Assembly (NCBI GenBank): GCA_023438245.1 | Contig: JAEXRD010000022.1 | Coordinates: forward strand, 1 to 43,844 | From: Pseudomonadota bacterium | GTDB taxonomy: Bacteria; Desulfobacterota; Desulfovibrionia; Desulfovibrionales; Desulfovibrionaceae | Reading direction: 5' to 3' | Length of the DNA: 43,844 bases | Shown here: positions 11,356-19,329 of the stretch, piece by piece | Layout of the letters: each line of letters starts with the position of its first letter | Position numbering within the stretch: position 1 is the first letter of the stretch | The notes under the pieces: generated by a model | Databases searched by the model: none | What the model saw: only the letters and a program-made list of their open reading frames with translations | What the model was told of the DNA's origin: nothing | Translations under genes and position numbers: made by a program

Positions 11356-12021
11356 CTAAATGGAGATTTTTGCGCCCAGCAGCGCCGCGAACTTGGCCAC
11401 CCAGTCCGGATGCGCGGGCCAGGCCGGGGCGGTGACGAGATTGCCGTCCACGTAAGCCTTGTCCAGCGGGATGTCGGCGTATTTGCCGCCCGCGCAGACC
11501 ACGTCGGGGCCGCAGGCGGGGTAGGCCGAGGCCTTGCGGCCCTTGAGCACCCCGGCGGTGACGAGCACGAGAGGGCCGTGGCAGATGGCGGCCATGGGCT
11601 TTTTGGCCTTGTCGAACTCCTGCACGATCTCGATGACGCGCTTGTTCAGGCGGATGTATTCCGGGGCGCGCCCGCCGGGGATGACCAGGCCCGCGTACTC
11701 GGCGGTCTTCACGGCGGCGAAGTCCTTGTTCAGGGTGAAGTTGTGGCCGCGCTTCTCGGAGTAGGTCTGGTCGCCCTCGAAGTCGTGGATGCTGGTGCGC
11801 ACGAACTCCCCGGCCTTCTTGTCCGGGCACACGGCGTCCACCTGGTAGCCCAGCATGGTCAGGGCCTGGAAGGGCACCATGACCTCGTAGTCCTCCACGT
11901 AGTCGCCCACGAGCATGAGAAGTTTTTTGGGAGCGGCTTTGCCGGGGGCCTTCTTTGCGGCAGGCGCAGCTTTTTTCGCGGCCGGGGCCTTCTTCGCCGC
12001 GGGAGCCTTCTTCGTCGCCAT
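11356..12021 (-). CDS. DJ-1/PfpI family protein with a histone-H1-like N-terminal tail
   Basis: A 221-aa protein. Residues 1-33 are a Lys/Ala/Pro tail built of AAKKAP units, as in bacterial histone-H1-like proteins. From KKLLMLVGDYVEDYEVMVPF a complete DJ-1/PfpI domain follows, with E43, the nucleophile elbow C147-H148-G149 in AAICHGPLVL, and GLVIPGGRAPEYIR. Family members act as glyoxalases, deglycases, chaperones or (rarely) proteases; which applies here is open. The basic tail suggests, by inference, attachment to nucleic acid. The ATG at 12021 gives MATKK, the same first five residues as the adjacent H1-like protein, and has AAGGAGGA upstream. An ATG two codons earlier is less likely. Confidence 0.88.
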   Translation of the reverse strand: MATKKAPAAKKAPAAKKAAPAAKKAPGKAAPKKLLMLVGDYVEDYEVMVPFQALTMLGYQVDAVCPDKKAGEFVRTSIHDFEGDQTYSEKRGHNFTLNKDFAAVKTAEYAGLVIPGGRAPEYIRLNKRVIEIVQEFDKAKKPMAAICHGPLVLVTAGVLKGRKASAYPACGPDVVCAGGKYADIPLDKAYVDGNLVTAPAWPAHPDWVAKFAALLGAKISI

Positions 12022-12074
12022 GTCCAATCCTCCTTGTGTCCGTATTGTTCACGCCCCGGCGGGGGGAGCCGGGG
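12019..12074 (-). repeat. Leader copy 2: duplicated 5' leader and hairpin before the DJ-1-like gene
   Basis: The 42 nt at 12019-12060 match 12774-12815 at 37 positions, from the start codon through AAGGAGGA, ATACGGAC and GTGAAC. A hairpin (12054-12060 with 12068-12074) begins inside the conserved block. Both genes so share the ribosome-binding region and a hairpin next to it. Confidence 0.8.
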
Positions 12075-12137
12075 GAAAACCTGCCGCGTTCCGGGACGAC
12101 CATGCCCACGGGACGCGCCGCACCTGGGCAGCGCCTG

Positions 12138-12776
12138 CTACTTCTTCTTCGCCGCCGGCTTCTTGGCCGGAGCCTTCTTCGGCGCGGGCTTTGCCGCCGG
12201 CTTGGCTGCGGGTTTCGGGGCCTCCGGTTTCTTCGCGGCTGGAGCCTTTTTGGCGGTCGACTTGGCAGCGGGCTTGGCAGCGGGCTTCTTTGCTGCCGGA
12301 GCCTTCTTCGCAGCGGGCTTCTTCGCGGCCTCGGCCTTCTTGGCCGGGGCCTTCTCGGCGGCTGCCTTGGCAGTGGGCTTGGCAGTGGGCTTGGCAGCGG
12401 GCTTGGCAGCGGGCTTCTTGGCCGGAGCCTTTTTCGCAGCGGGTTTCTTGGCGGCTTCGGCCTTCTTGGCCGGGGCCTTCTCGGCGGCTGCCTTGGCCGC
12501 GGGCTTGGCAGCGGGCTTGGTGGCGGGCTTCTTGGGCGCGGCCTTGGCAGCAGGCTTCTTCGCGGCCTCGGCTTTCTTGGCCGGAGCCTTCTCTGCGGCT
12601 GCCTTGGCCGCGGGCTTGGCCGCGGGCTTGGTGGCGGGCTTCTTGGCCGGGGCCTTTTTCGCAGCGGGTTTCTTCGCGGCTTCGGCCTTCTTGGCCGGAG
12701 CCTTCTCCGCCGGGGCCTTGGCCGCAGCTTTTGGGGCCGCGGCGGGCTTGGCCGGAGCGGTCTTTTTCGTCGCCAT
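12138..12776 (-). CDS. Histone-H1-like Lys/Ala/Pro-rich protein
   Basis: A 212-aa protein of almost only Ala, Lys and Pro with a few Glu, Thr and Ser, and no hydrophobic core. It resembles the C-terminal tails of eukaryotic histone H1 and bacterial H1-like or AlgP-type proteins, which bind DNA and condense it. It is made of imperfect 37-42-residue repeats around AEKAPAKKAEAAKKPAAKKA. There is no globular domain and no signal peptide. AAGGAGGACAGG precedes the ATG. It lies between tkt and the DJ-1-like gene, likely co-transcribed with the latter. Nucleoid binding is inferred from composition. Repeat-number variation between strains would be expected. Confidence 0.8.
   Translation of the reverse strand: MATKKTAPAKPAAAPKAAAKAPAEKAPAKKAEAAKKPAAKKAPAKKPATKPAAKPAAKAAAEKAPAKKAEAAKKPAAKAAPKKPATKPAAKPAAKAAAEKAPAKKAEAAKKPAAKKAPAKKPAAKPAAKPTAKPTAKAAAEKAPAKKAEAAKKPAAKKAPAAKKPAAKPAAKSTAKKAPAAKKPEAPKPAAKPAAKPAPKKAPAKKPAAKKK
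12320..12720 (-). repeat. Four imperfect in-frame repeats in the H1-like gene
   Basis: A block reading tcggccttcttggcc-type on the plus strand recurs at 12331, 12457, 12568 and 12682, so the spacing is 126, 111 and 114 nt, all multiples of three. The repeats encode KAPAKKAEAAKKPA and neighbours. Confidence 0.8.
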
Positions 12777-12832
12777 GTCCTGTCCTCCTTCAGTCCGTAT
12801 GGTTCACGCCCCGGCCGACCATCGGCCGGGGC
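12774..12832 (-). repeat. Leader copy 1: 5' leader and hairpin before the H1-like gene
   Basis: Partner of the leader at 12019-12074. Its hairpin is longer, an 11-bp perfect stem (12808-12818 with 12822-12832, 3-nt loop). No T-run follows on either strand, so it is not a standard intrinsic terminator for tkt, although it lies between tkt and the H1-like gene. Confidence 0.75.
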
Positions 12833-12886
12833 ATTGATCACGAACCAGGGGAGCGCTGGGCATCAGGCGCTTTGCGAACAAGCTCC

Positions 12887-14890
12887 TTAGCCGAAGTAGC
12901 GCTCGCGGATCTTGCGGGCCACGGTGGACGGGGTGAAGCCGTACTTCTCCGCCAGCTTGCCCGCCGGGGCGCTCTCGCCGAAGTGGTCCAGGCCGATGGC
13001 CAGGCCGTCCAGGCCCACGTACTTGTGCCAGCCCTCGGGACGCCCGGCCTCCACGGCCACGCGCTTGCGCACCGCGGGCGGCAGCACGCTGTCCTTGTAC
13101 TCCGGCTTCTGGGACTCGAACAGGGCCACCGAGGGCATGCTGACCACGCGGAACTTGCGGCCCGGGGCCTCGCCCTCCAGGATCTTCACGGCCTCCAGGG
13201 CCAGGGAGACCTCGCTGCCCGAGGCCATGACGATGACGTCCGGCTCTCCCTGGCAGTCCTTCAGCACATAGCCGCCCTTTTTCACGCCCTCGGCCATGCC
13301 GGGATGCTGGGCCGGGTCCATGGTGGGCAGGTTCTGGCGGGTCAGGAACAGGCAGGAGGGCTTGTGGGTCTGCTTGAGCGCCACTTCCAGGCACAGCGCG
13401 GTCTCCACCGCGTCCGCCGGGCGCAGGTCCAGCAGTTCGGGGATCAGCCGCAGGCTGGCCACATGCTCGATGGGCTGGTGGGTGGGGCCGTCCTCGCCCA
13501 CGTGGAAGGAGTCGTGGGTGAACACGTAGAGCACCGGCAGCTTCTGCAGGGCCGACATGCGGATGGCGTTGCGGCAGTAGTCGGAGAAGGTGAGGAACGT
13601 GGCCCCGAAGGGGATGACCCCGCCGTGCAGGGCCATACCGTTCATAATGGCGGCCATGGGGAACTCGCGCACGCCGAAGGACAGGTTGCGGCCCGTGGGG
13701 TTGTCCGCGCCGAAGATGCCCACGGCGTCGCGGAACTTGGCGGTCTGGTTGCTGGGGTCGAGGTCCGCGCTGCCGCCCATGAGGTGGGGCAGGGCGTCCT
13801 TGAGCGCGTTCAGGCAGGCGCCCCAGGCCGAGCGCGTGGCCACGCCCTTGCCCGGCTCGAAGCTGGGCATGGGCAGCACCAGTTCGCCTCGGCCCGTGTT
13901 CATGGCCTTCCAGAAGGCCTTGACCTCGGGCTTGCCGCTCTTGAGCTTCCTGGCCAGCTTCTCTGTCCAGGCCTGGGCGGCCTTCTTCATCTCCGGGAAG
14001 CGGGCCTGGAAGTGCTTGCGGGCCTCGTCGGGCACCTGGAAGCACTGGCCCTCGATGAGGCACATGCCCTTCTTGGTGGCGGCGATCTCCTCGGCGGGCA
14101 GGGGCTCGCCGTGGGTGCCGAAGTCGCCCTCGCGGGTGGCCGCGCCCTTGGCCATGACGGTGTGGCCGATGATCAGGCTGGGCTTCTTCTTCTGGGCCTG
14201 GGCCTTCCTGATGGCCGCGCGGATCTGGTCGCGGTCGTGGCCGTCGACCTCCTGCACGTGCCAGCCCAGGGCGGCGAAGAGCTTGGGGTAGTCGGCGCGG
14301 TCCACGCGGTCCACGGGCCCGGCCAGCTGCACCTTGTTGGAGTCGTAGTAGGCGATGAGCTTGCCCAGGCCCCACAGGCCGGCCAGGCTGGCCGCGCCCA
14401 GGGCCACGGGCTCCTGGACGTCGCCGTCGCTGAACAGCACGTAGGTGAAGTGGTCGACGAGGTCCTTGCCCACCTTGTTGCGCAGGAAGGTCTCGGCCAC
14501 GGCCATGCCCACGGCCATGCCGAAGCCCTGGCCCAGCGGGCCGGTGGTGGCCTCCACGCCCGGGGTCACGTCGTGCTCCGGGTGGCCCGGGGTGCGGCTG
14601 CCCAGCTGGCGGAAGCCCGCCAGGTCGTTCTGGTCGATGAAGCCCGCCAGGTGCAGCAGGCCGTAGAGCAGGGCGGACTCGTGCCCGGCGGAGAGCACGA
14701 AGCGGTCGCGGTTGAACCAGGTGGGGCGCTCGGGGTCGTAGTTCAGGAACTCCGAATAGAGCACCGAGGCGAAGTCCGCCGAGGACATGGCCCCGCCGGG
14801 GTGGCCGGAGTTGGCGGCGCGCGAGGCGTCCATGACGATGCCGCGCAGGGTGTTCACCACGAGCTGGTCGGGCGCGATCTGGGTCTTCAT
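12887..14890 (-). CDS. tkt: Transketolase
   Basis: A 667-aa thiamine-diphosphate enzyme that moves two-carbon ketol units in the non-oxidative pentose phosphate pathway. The N-terminus shows ASRAANSGHPGGAMSSADF; the ThDP site is FSDGDVQEPVALGAASLAG with YYDSNKVQL; the pyrimidine domain has SFGVREFPMAAIMNGMALHGG and FTHDSFHVGEDGPTHQPIEH; and the C-terminal domain ends in RKIRERYFG. Length is that of full-size bacterial Tkt. The ATG at 14890 is supported by the family N-terminus and AAGGA upstream. It follows rpiB by 44 nt, its pathway neighbour, in the same transcription unit. Confidence 0.96.
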   Translation of the reverse strand: MKTQIAPDQLVVNTLRGIVMDASRAANSGHPGGAMSSADFASVLYSEFLNYDPERPTWFNRDRFVLSAGHESALLYGLLHLAGFIDQNDLAGFRQLGSRTPGHPEHDVTPGVEATTGPLGQGFGMAVGMAVAETFLRNKVGKDLVDHFTYVLFSDGDVQEPVALGAASLAGLWGLGKLIAYYDSNKVQLAGPVDRVDRADYPKLFAALGWHVQEVDGHDRDQIRAAIRKAQAQKKKPSLIIGHTVMAKGAATREGDFGTHGEPLPAEEIAATKKGMCLIEGQCFQVPDEARKHFQARFPEMKKAAQAWTEKLARKLKSGKPEVKAFWKAMNTGRGELVLPMPSFEPGKGVATRSAWGACLNALKDALPHLMGGSADLDPSNQTAKFRDAVGIFGADNPTGRNLSFGVREFPMAAIMNGMALHGGVIPFGATFLTFSDYCRNAIRMSALQKLPVLYVFTHDSFHVGEDGPTHQPIEHVASLRLIPELLDLRPADAVETALCLEVALKQTHKPSCLFLTRQNLPTMDPAQHPGMAEGVKKGGYVLKDCQGEPDVIVMASGSEVSLALEAVKILEGEAPGRKFRVVSMPSVALFESQKPEYKDSVLPPAVRKRVAVEAGRPEGWHKYVGLDGLAIGLDHFGESAPAGKLAEKYGFTPSTVARKIRERYFG

Positions 14891-14934
14891 GTCTTGCGGT
14901 CCTTGGCTTGCGCGGGGCGTGTGGCCGGGCGCGT

Positions 14935-15399
14935 TTAGGGTTGCGGAACGGTCTCGAACTGTCCGATGCGGCGCAGGTGGCGCCCGCCCTCGAAGGGGGC
15001 GGCGAGGAAGGCGCGGAGGATGTCCGCCGCCAGCCCCTGGCCCACCACGCGCTCGCCCAGGCAGAGCACGTTGGCGTTGTTGTGGGCCCGCGCCATGCGG
15101 GCCATGTAGTCGCAGGTGCACACCGCCGCCCGGATGCCGGGCACGCGGTTGGCGGCCATGCTCATGCCCAGGCCCGTGCCGCAGACCAGCACGCCCAGGA
15201 GCTGGCCGTTCTGGCCTTCGGCCCCGGCCTCCACAAGGCGGGCGGTGAGCTTGTGGGCGAACACGGGATAGTCGCAGGAATCGGCGCAGGCCGGACCTAA
15301 GTCCTCCACGCGGAAGCCCGCGGCCTGGGCCACGGGGATAAGCGCGCTCTTCAGGGTCAGGCCGCCGTGGTCGCTGGCGAGAAGCACTGTGCGCTGCAT
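14935..15399 (-). CDS. rpiB: Ribose-5-phosphate isomerase B
   Basis: A 154-aa isomerase interconverting ribose 5-phosphate and ribulose 5-phosphate. Motifs: LLASDHGGLTLK, GVLVCGTGLGMSMAANRVPGIRAA with the catalytic Cys in VCGTG, and ARAHNNANVLCLGERVVG. The ATG at 15399 has GGAGGAA 8 nt upstream and gives the family N-terminus; an ATG six codons earlier overlaps the preceding stop as ATGA but has only a weak Shine-Dalgarno. Downstream tkt uses its product. Confidence 0.94.
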   Translation of the reverse strand: MQRTVLLASDHGGLTLKSALIPVAQAAGFRVEDLGPACADSCDYPVFAHKLTARLVEAGAEGQNGQLLGVLVCGTGLGMSMAANRVPGIRAAVCTCDYMARMARAHNNANVLCLGERVVGQGLAADILRAFLAAPFEGGRHLRRIGQFETVPQP

Positions 15400-15413
15400 G
15401 CTGGTTTCCTCCG

Positions 15414-15734
15414 TCATTGCCTGGCCTGGGGTTCAGTGGCCTCTTCCTCGCGGCGCAGGCGGGCGATCTCGGCCTTGAGCATGGCCACCTGCTGGGCCGC
15501 GAGCTTGTACTCCGGATTGTCCGGCCCGGCGCCCTGCTGCTCCAGCCTGCCCAGCACGGCGGTTTCCTCGCGCAGGCGGGACTGAAGCTGGCGCACCTCG
15601 TGGCGCTTGGCCTGGCCGGTCAGGATGCGGCGCATCTCGCGCGCCCAGACCGACAGGCCCAGGGTGAAGGTGCCGATGAAGCCGGGCTTATCTGCCTCGG
15701 CCACGGGAACAAGGTTGCGGTTGTCGTTATCCAT
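15414..15734 (-). CDS. Small conserved-looking protein with coiled-coil C-terminus
   Basis: A 106-aa protein I cannot assign to a family. The middle (FIGTFTLGLSVWAREMRRIL) is an amphipathic, partly hydrophobic segment. From residue about 45, RLREETAVLGRLEQQ and VAMLKAEIARLRREEEA form a predicted coiled coil. Charged ends and no signal peptide suggest a cytosolic or membrane-associated protein. Its first 8 nt overlap the end of the LolB-like lipoprotein gene, so translation is likely coupled. The function is unknown. Confidence 0.7.
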   Translation of the reverse strand: MDNDNRNLVPVAEADKPGFIGTFTLGLSVWAREMRRILTGQAKRHEVRQLQSRLREETAVLGRLEQQGAGPDNPEYKLAAQQVAMLKAEIARLRREEEATEPQARQ

Positions 15735-16680
15735 GCGGCTTCCCCTTGGTTTCGGGTTCGCTGTCGCTCTCTCCGGTGATGATGCTGGTGACGCCCGGCG
15801 GGGGCGCGGTCTGGCGGTCCAGGGCCATGAACCCGGTGCCGCCCGGCAGGGTCAGGGTCAGCGCCTTCACGGGCCAGGCCCCGGGGCGCGCTTCCAGGCT
15901 TTTGACCCGCAGCACGGCGGACTCGCCGCCCGGCAGGGCCAGGGTCAGCGTGCGGGCCGGGCCCTCGGGGTCGCCGTCCTCCTCCGGGTAGTCGGAGAAG
16001 GTGATGGCCCAGGTGCGGCCCGTCGGGGCGGGCAGGCGCTTTTCGCGCTCGGCCTGGGTCTTGAAATAGGGCGAGAGGATGCCCTCCATGCGCTCCGGCC
16101 TGCCGTGGGGGTCCAGCATCAAGAGGCGCACCGGGCCTTCGCTGTAGGTGAAGGCCCAGCTGCCGTCCCCGGCCATGATGATGGAGTCCGGGGCCTTGTT
16201 CACGGGGATGAGCGTGCGGAACTGGCCGGAGAGGATGTGCGAGAGGTCCTGCAGCGAGAAGGGGAAGGGCAGGCCCAGCAGCTGCGCCCCGATGACCGGG
16301 TCCTGGTGGGCGTAGGCCTTCTTCTTGTCCGGGTAGTAGGCCAAGAGGCCCGCGCCGTCCTCGCGCATCAGCGCCAGCATGCTGCCCAGGCCCGCGCGCA
16401 CGTCCAGCCTGAGCGGCCGGGCGAAGTCGCCGAAGATCTGCACCTCGGTGCGGTTGGAGTTCTTGGGGGTGGTGTAGAGCAGGCTGGTGCGCACCGAGAG
16501 GCCGCCCTCGGCCGAGAGCGGCGGGGCGAAGCGCGCGCGGAAGGCGGCGAAGTCGCTGCCCGCGTCGTCGTACTGGGGCAGCTGCACCTTGGGCGCGCAG
16601 GCCGCAAGGCCGAGGGCCACGGCCAGGAGGAGCATGGCGCGCAGCCCGCGCAGGGGGGTCGCGAGGGAAGTTCTGTTCAT
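15727..16680 (-). CDS. LolB-like outer-membrane lipoprotein
   Basis: A 317-aa lipoprotein. The signal MLLLAVALGLAAC has its lipobox Cys at residue 28. The body (FAPPLSAEGGLSVRTS, RTEVQIFGDFARPLRLDVRAG, LLAYYPDKKKAY, GLPFPFSLQDLSHILSGQF) resembles the LolB/DUF4292 half-barrel fold that binds acyl chains and handles lipoproteins at the outer membrane. At 317 aa it is longer than E. coli LolB, with an extra C-terminal part (ALTLTLPGGTGFMAL). Its ATG overlaps the stop of the TPR lipoprotein gene as ATGA, so both are co-translated. The assignment is by motif style, and true LolB function is not shown. Confidence 0.72.
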   Translation of the reverse strand: MNRTSLATPLRGLRAMLLLAVALGLAACAPKVQLPQYDDAGSDFAAFRARFAPPLSAEGGLSVRTSLLYTTPKNSNRTEVQIFGDFARPLRLDVRAGLGSMLALMREDGAGLLAYYPDKKKAYAHQDPVIGAQLLGLPFPFSLQDLSHILSGQFRTLIPVNKAPDSIIMAGDGSWAFTYSEGPVRLLMLDPHGRPERMEGILSPYFKTQAEREKRLPAPTGRTWAITFSDYPEEDGDPEGPARTLTLALPGGESAVLRVKSLEARPGAWPVKALTLTLPGGTGFMALDRQTAPPPGVTSIITGESDSEPETKGKPHG

Positions 16681-18488
16681 TGGCCCTTCAGCTTCTGTTC
16701 GATGCGTTCCGGATGCTCGTGCTTGAACTTGAGCGCGTTGCGCCAGCCCTTCCGGGCCTGCTCGCGCTTGCCCAGCGCCTTGGCGATGTCGCCGTAGTGC
16801 TCCCACATGGTGGGGTCCTCGCCGGAGAGCTGTGTGGCGCGCTGGATCTGCTTCCAGGCCTCCTCCAGCCTGCCCAGGCGGAAGTTGGCCCAGGCCAGGG
16901 AATCCACGATGTAGCCGTTCTCGGGCTTGAGCTTGTCGGCCTTCTTGACCAGCGACAGCGCCCGCTCCAGCTCGCGGCCTTCCTCGGCCAGGGTGTAGCC
17001 GATGTAGTTGAGGGCGTCGGCGTGCTCGGGGTTGGCGTCCACGATGCGCTGCATGACATTGAGCGCGCGCTCGCGCTCGCCCGCGCGGTCCAGCACGGCG
17101 CCGTACTGGTACAGAAGCTCCTCGTCGTCGGGCCGGGCCTTCAGCGCGCTTTCCAGCACCTGCCGGGCCTCGGCCAGGCGCTTCTTGTCCATGAGCATGC
17201 CCGCCTCCAGCAGGGGGAAGCGGTTCTGGCCGGGGAACAGGCGCTTGCCGCGCTCCAGCAGGTCCAGGGCTTCGGCCTCGCGTCCCATGGTGAACAGCAG
17301 CTGGATGCGGAACTGCAGGGCCTGGCTGTAGTGCGGGTCGCTCTCGGTCACCAGGTCCAGGAACTGCAGGGCCTTCTGCGGGTTGTTCTCGCCGTCGTTG
17401 GCGATGACGGCCTTGTAGAAGAAGTATTCGCCCGGCACCGGGGGCGTGCTGGTCAGCACGTCCAGCAGGGTGCTGGCCTGGGCCGTGAAGCCCTCGTTGA
17501 GGAACAGCAGCGCGGCCTGGAGGATGAAGGCCTTGCCGCCGGAGCTGGCGAAGGCCGCCTTGAGGGCCTTGTCCGGGTCGTTGAGCTTGAGCCACAGGCC
17601 CACCACGCGCTGGCGGATGTCCTCGCGGCCCTCGCCGCCGCCGTTCTCGATGCGCTGGCGGATGTCCTCGTTGCCCTCGGCCATGTCCAGGATGTGCGAA
17701 TAGGTGCCCACGGCGGAGGCGTAGTCCTTGTCCAGCTCCTGCTGGAAGGCCAGCTCCACCCAGGCCTCCAGGTGGTCGGGCTTCTTCTTGGTGATCTTCT
17801 TCAGGCTCTCGATGGCGCCCTTGCGGTTGCCCATGCGCGCCTCGGCCCGGGCCAGCTGGTACTGGGTGTCCAGGCTGCGCTCCTTGGCCGGGATTTTCTT
17901 CAGAACCTCCAGGGCCTTCTCGGGCTGCTCGGTGTCCACGTAGAGCTGGCCCAGGCGTTCGCGGATGGTGGCGTTGTCGTTGCGGGAGAGGAAGCCCGCC
18001 AGCACCTCCGCCGCGCCGGAGAGGTCGCCCTCCAGGGTCATGGCGTTGGACAGGGCGGCGGCCACGTTGAAGTCGTCCGGGTACTTGCCGTTGGCCTGGC
18101 GCAGGATGCCCACGGCCTCGCTGGCCTGCTCCGGGTTCCAGAACAGGAAGGCCTTCTCCATGAACAGGTTCGGGGACGGCTCGCGGGCGATGACCATGTC
18201 CAGGGCCCCGGCCGCGGCCTTCTGCAGCTCCAGGGCGCGGGCGAAGGCCTCCGGCGAGGTGCGCGAGACCTGGGCGGCGCGCTGCATCTGCTGCAGAAGC
18301 GCCTGGTACTCCAGGTAGTAGAACGCCGCCGAGGCCCCGGGCGTCATGGGCTGGGCGGGGGGAAGCTGCGGCCTGGCGGCGGCGCAGGCTCCCAGCAGGG
18401 AGAGCAGGGCCAGGGCCGCCACGAGCCTGCCCGCGGCCTTGGCGGCCTGGGTGACGGTCGGGCGATGTGTGCCAGCGCGGTGCATCAT
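16677..18488 (-). CDS. TPR-repeat lipoprotein
   Basis: A 603-aa lipoprotein with signal AALALLSLLGAC, lipobox Cys35, then about a dozen tetratricopeptide repeats to the C-terminus (for example YQLARAEARMGNRKGAIESL, LNYIGYTLAEEGRELERALSL, GDIAKALGKREQARKGW). TPR lipoproteins of this size act as scaffolds in the envelope, for example in outer-membrane assembly or polysaccharide export; no specific partner can be named. The neighbouring LolB-like gene overlaps it, which suggests a shared envelope task. A second ATG one codon later is possible. Confidence 0.82.
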   Translation of the reverse strand: MMHRAGTHRPTVTQAAKAAGRLVAALALLSLLGACAAARPQLPPAQPMTPGASAAFYYLEYQALLQQMQRAAQVSRTSPEAFARALELQKAAAGALDMVIAREPSPNLFMEKAFLFWNPEQASEAVGILRQANGKYPDDFNVAAALSNAMTLEGDLSGAAEVLAGFLSRNDNATIRERLGQLYVDTEQPEKALEVLKKIPAKERSLDTQYQLARAEARMGNRKGAIESLKKITKKKPDHLEAWVELAFQQELDKDYASAVGTYSHILDMAEGNEDIRQRIENGGGEGREDIRQRVVGLWLKLNDPDKALKAAFASSGGKAFILQAALLFLNEGFTAQASTLLDVLTSTPPVPGEYFFYKAVIANDGENNPQKALQFLDLVTESDPHYSQALQFRIQLLFTMGREAEALDLLERGKRLFPGQNRFPLLEAGMLMDKKRLAEARQVLESALKARPDDEELLYQYGAVLDRAGERERALNVMQRIVDANPEHADALNYIGYTLAEEGRELERALSLVKKADKLKPENGYIVDSLAWANFRLGRLEEAWKQIQRATQLSGEDPTMWEHYGDIAKALGKREQARKGWRNALKFKHEHPERIEQKLKGQ

Positions 18489-18536
18489 GCGGCGTGTGTC
18501 CTTGTTGGTCCGTGTCTGCGGTCAGGGGACCGGCGC

Positions 18537-19304
18537 TCAGGCCTCTTTGGGGCCGGCCAGGGTGCTGGCCAGCATGCGCGAGAATTCCTCGGCCAGGATG
18601 AGCCCCTCGGCCAGGAGCTGCGGGCCGTAGCGCCTGCCCTCGTGGGTGCGGAAGGTGCCCGCGAACTCGCGGGCCAGGCGCGGCCCCTCGGAGAAGCGCT
18701 CGGCGATCTGCTCCAGGCTCCATTCGTCGCATTCGCACAGCTCCCACAGGGTGGTGGCGAAGATGTCCGGGCCGAAGCGGAACTTGTCGGCGTCGTAGAG
18801 CGCGCCCGCCAGCAGGATGGCGGATTCCGGCCCCTGAAGCGCAGGGGCCTTGGGAGATTCGTGGGCGGCCACGGCCTGGGCGATCCAGTGGCGCTCCTCG
18901 TCGCTCAAGGGATAGCCGCGCAGCACGCGCAGGCACAGGTCCGCGCTGCGCTCGGCGTGCTCGTCCTCGTGGCGCAGGGAGTCGTGCAGCAGGCCCGCCA
19001 GCTGCGCCAGCACGGCCAGCCTGCGGCGCTGCTCCTGGTCCAGGCCGGAGGGCTCGGCCAGCACGATGGCCGCGGCGTCCACGGCCACCTTCTTGGCGTG
19101 CTCCACGCCGATGCCGCAGGGCTCGTCCAGGTAGCCCAGGGCGTCGCTTTGCAGGCGCAGCACCATGGGGTTGTCGAAGAAGAACTCGCGGGAGTGCTCC
19201 AGTTCCTCGGCCAGATCGCGCGCAAAGGCCGAGACCGGGCGCGAGGCCGCGAGGTCCTTGGCCCGGCGCTTCAGCTCCAGAATGCGTCTGTCCATGCTTT
19301 TCAT
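18537..19304 (-). CDS. HD-domain protein (putative metal-dependent phosphohydrolase)
   Basis: A 255-aa cytosolic protein. An HD domain lies in the middle: H in CGIGVEHAKKVAVDA, the HD pair in LAGLLHDSLRHEDEHAERSA, H in IAQAVAAHES, and D in GALYDADKFRFGPD. All metal-ligand positions of an HD phosphohydrolase seem present, unlike in the response regulator at 5 kb. The substrate is unknown (nucleotide or cyclic nucleotide are usual). It lies 25 nt after rpoH on the same strand, so it is probably in the rpoH transcript. Confidence 0.78.
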   Translation of the reverse strand: MKSMDRRILELKRRAKDLAASRPVSAFARDLAEELEHSREFFFDNPMVLRLQSDALGYLDEPCGIGVEHAKKVAVDAAAIVLAEPSGLDQEQRRRLAVLAQLAGLLHDSLRHEDEHAERSADLCLRVLRGYPLSDEERHWIAQAVAAHESPKAPALQGPESAILLAGALYDADKFRFGPDIFATTLWELCECDEWSLEQIAERFSEGPRLAREFAGTFRTHEGRRYGPQLLAEGLILAEEFSRMLASTLAGPKEA

Positions 19305-19329
19305 ATGCTTCTCGGGTGGTTGGGGGGCG

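Noticed and set aside
12138..12776. CRISPR-like array
   Set aside because: The repeats are in frame, imperfect and coding for Lys/Ala units; there are no constant repeats with unique spacers.
12808..12832. Intrinsic terminator of tkt
   Set aside because: The stem is strong, but there is no T-run on the minus strand, and a similar stem is kept before the DJ-1-like gene, which points to a leader element.
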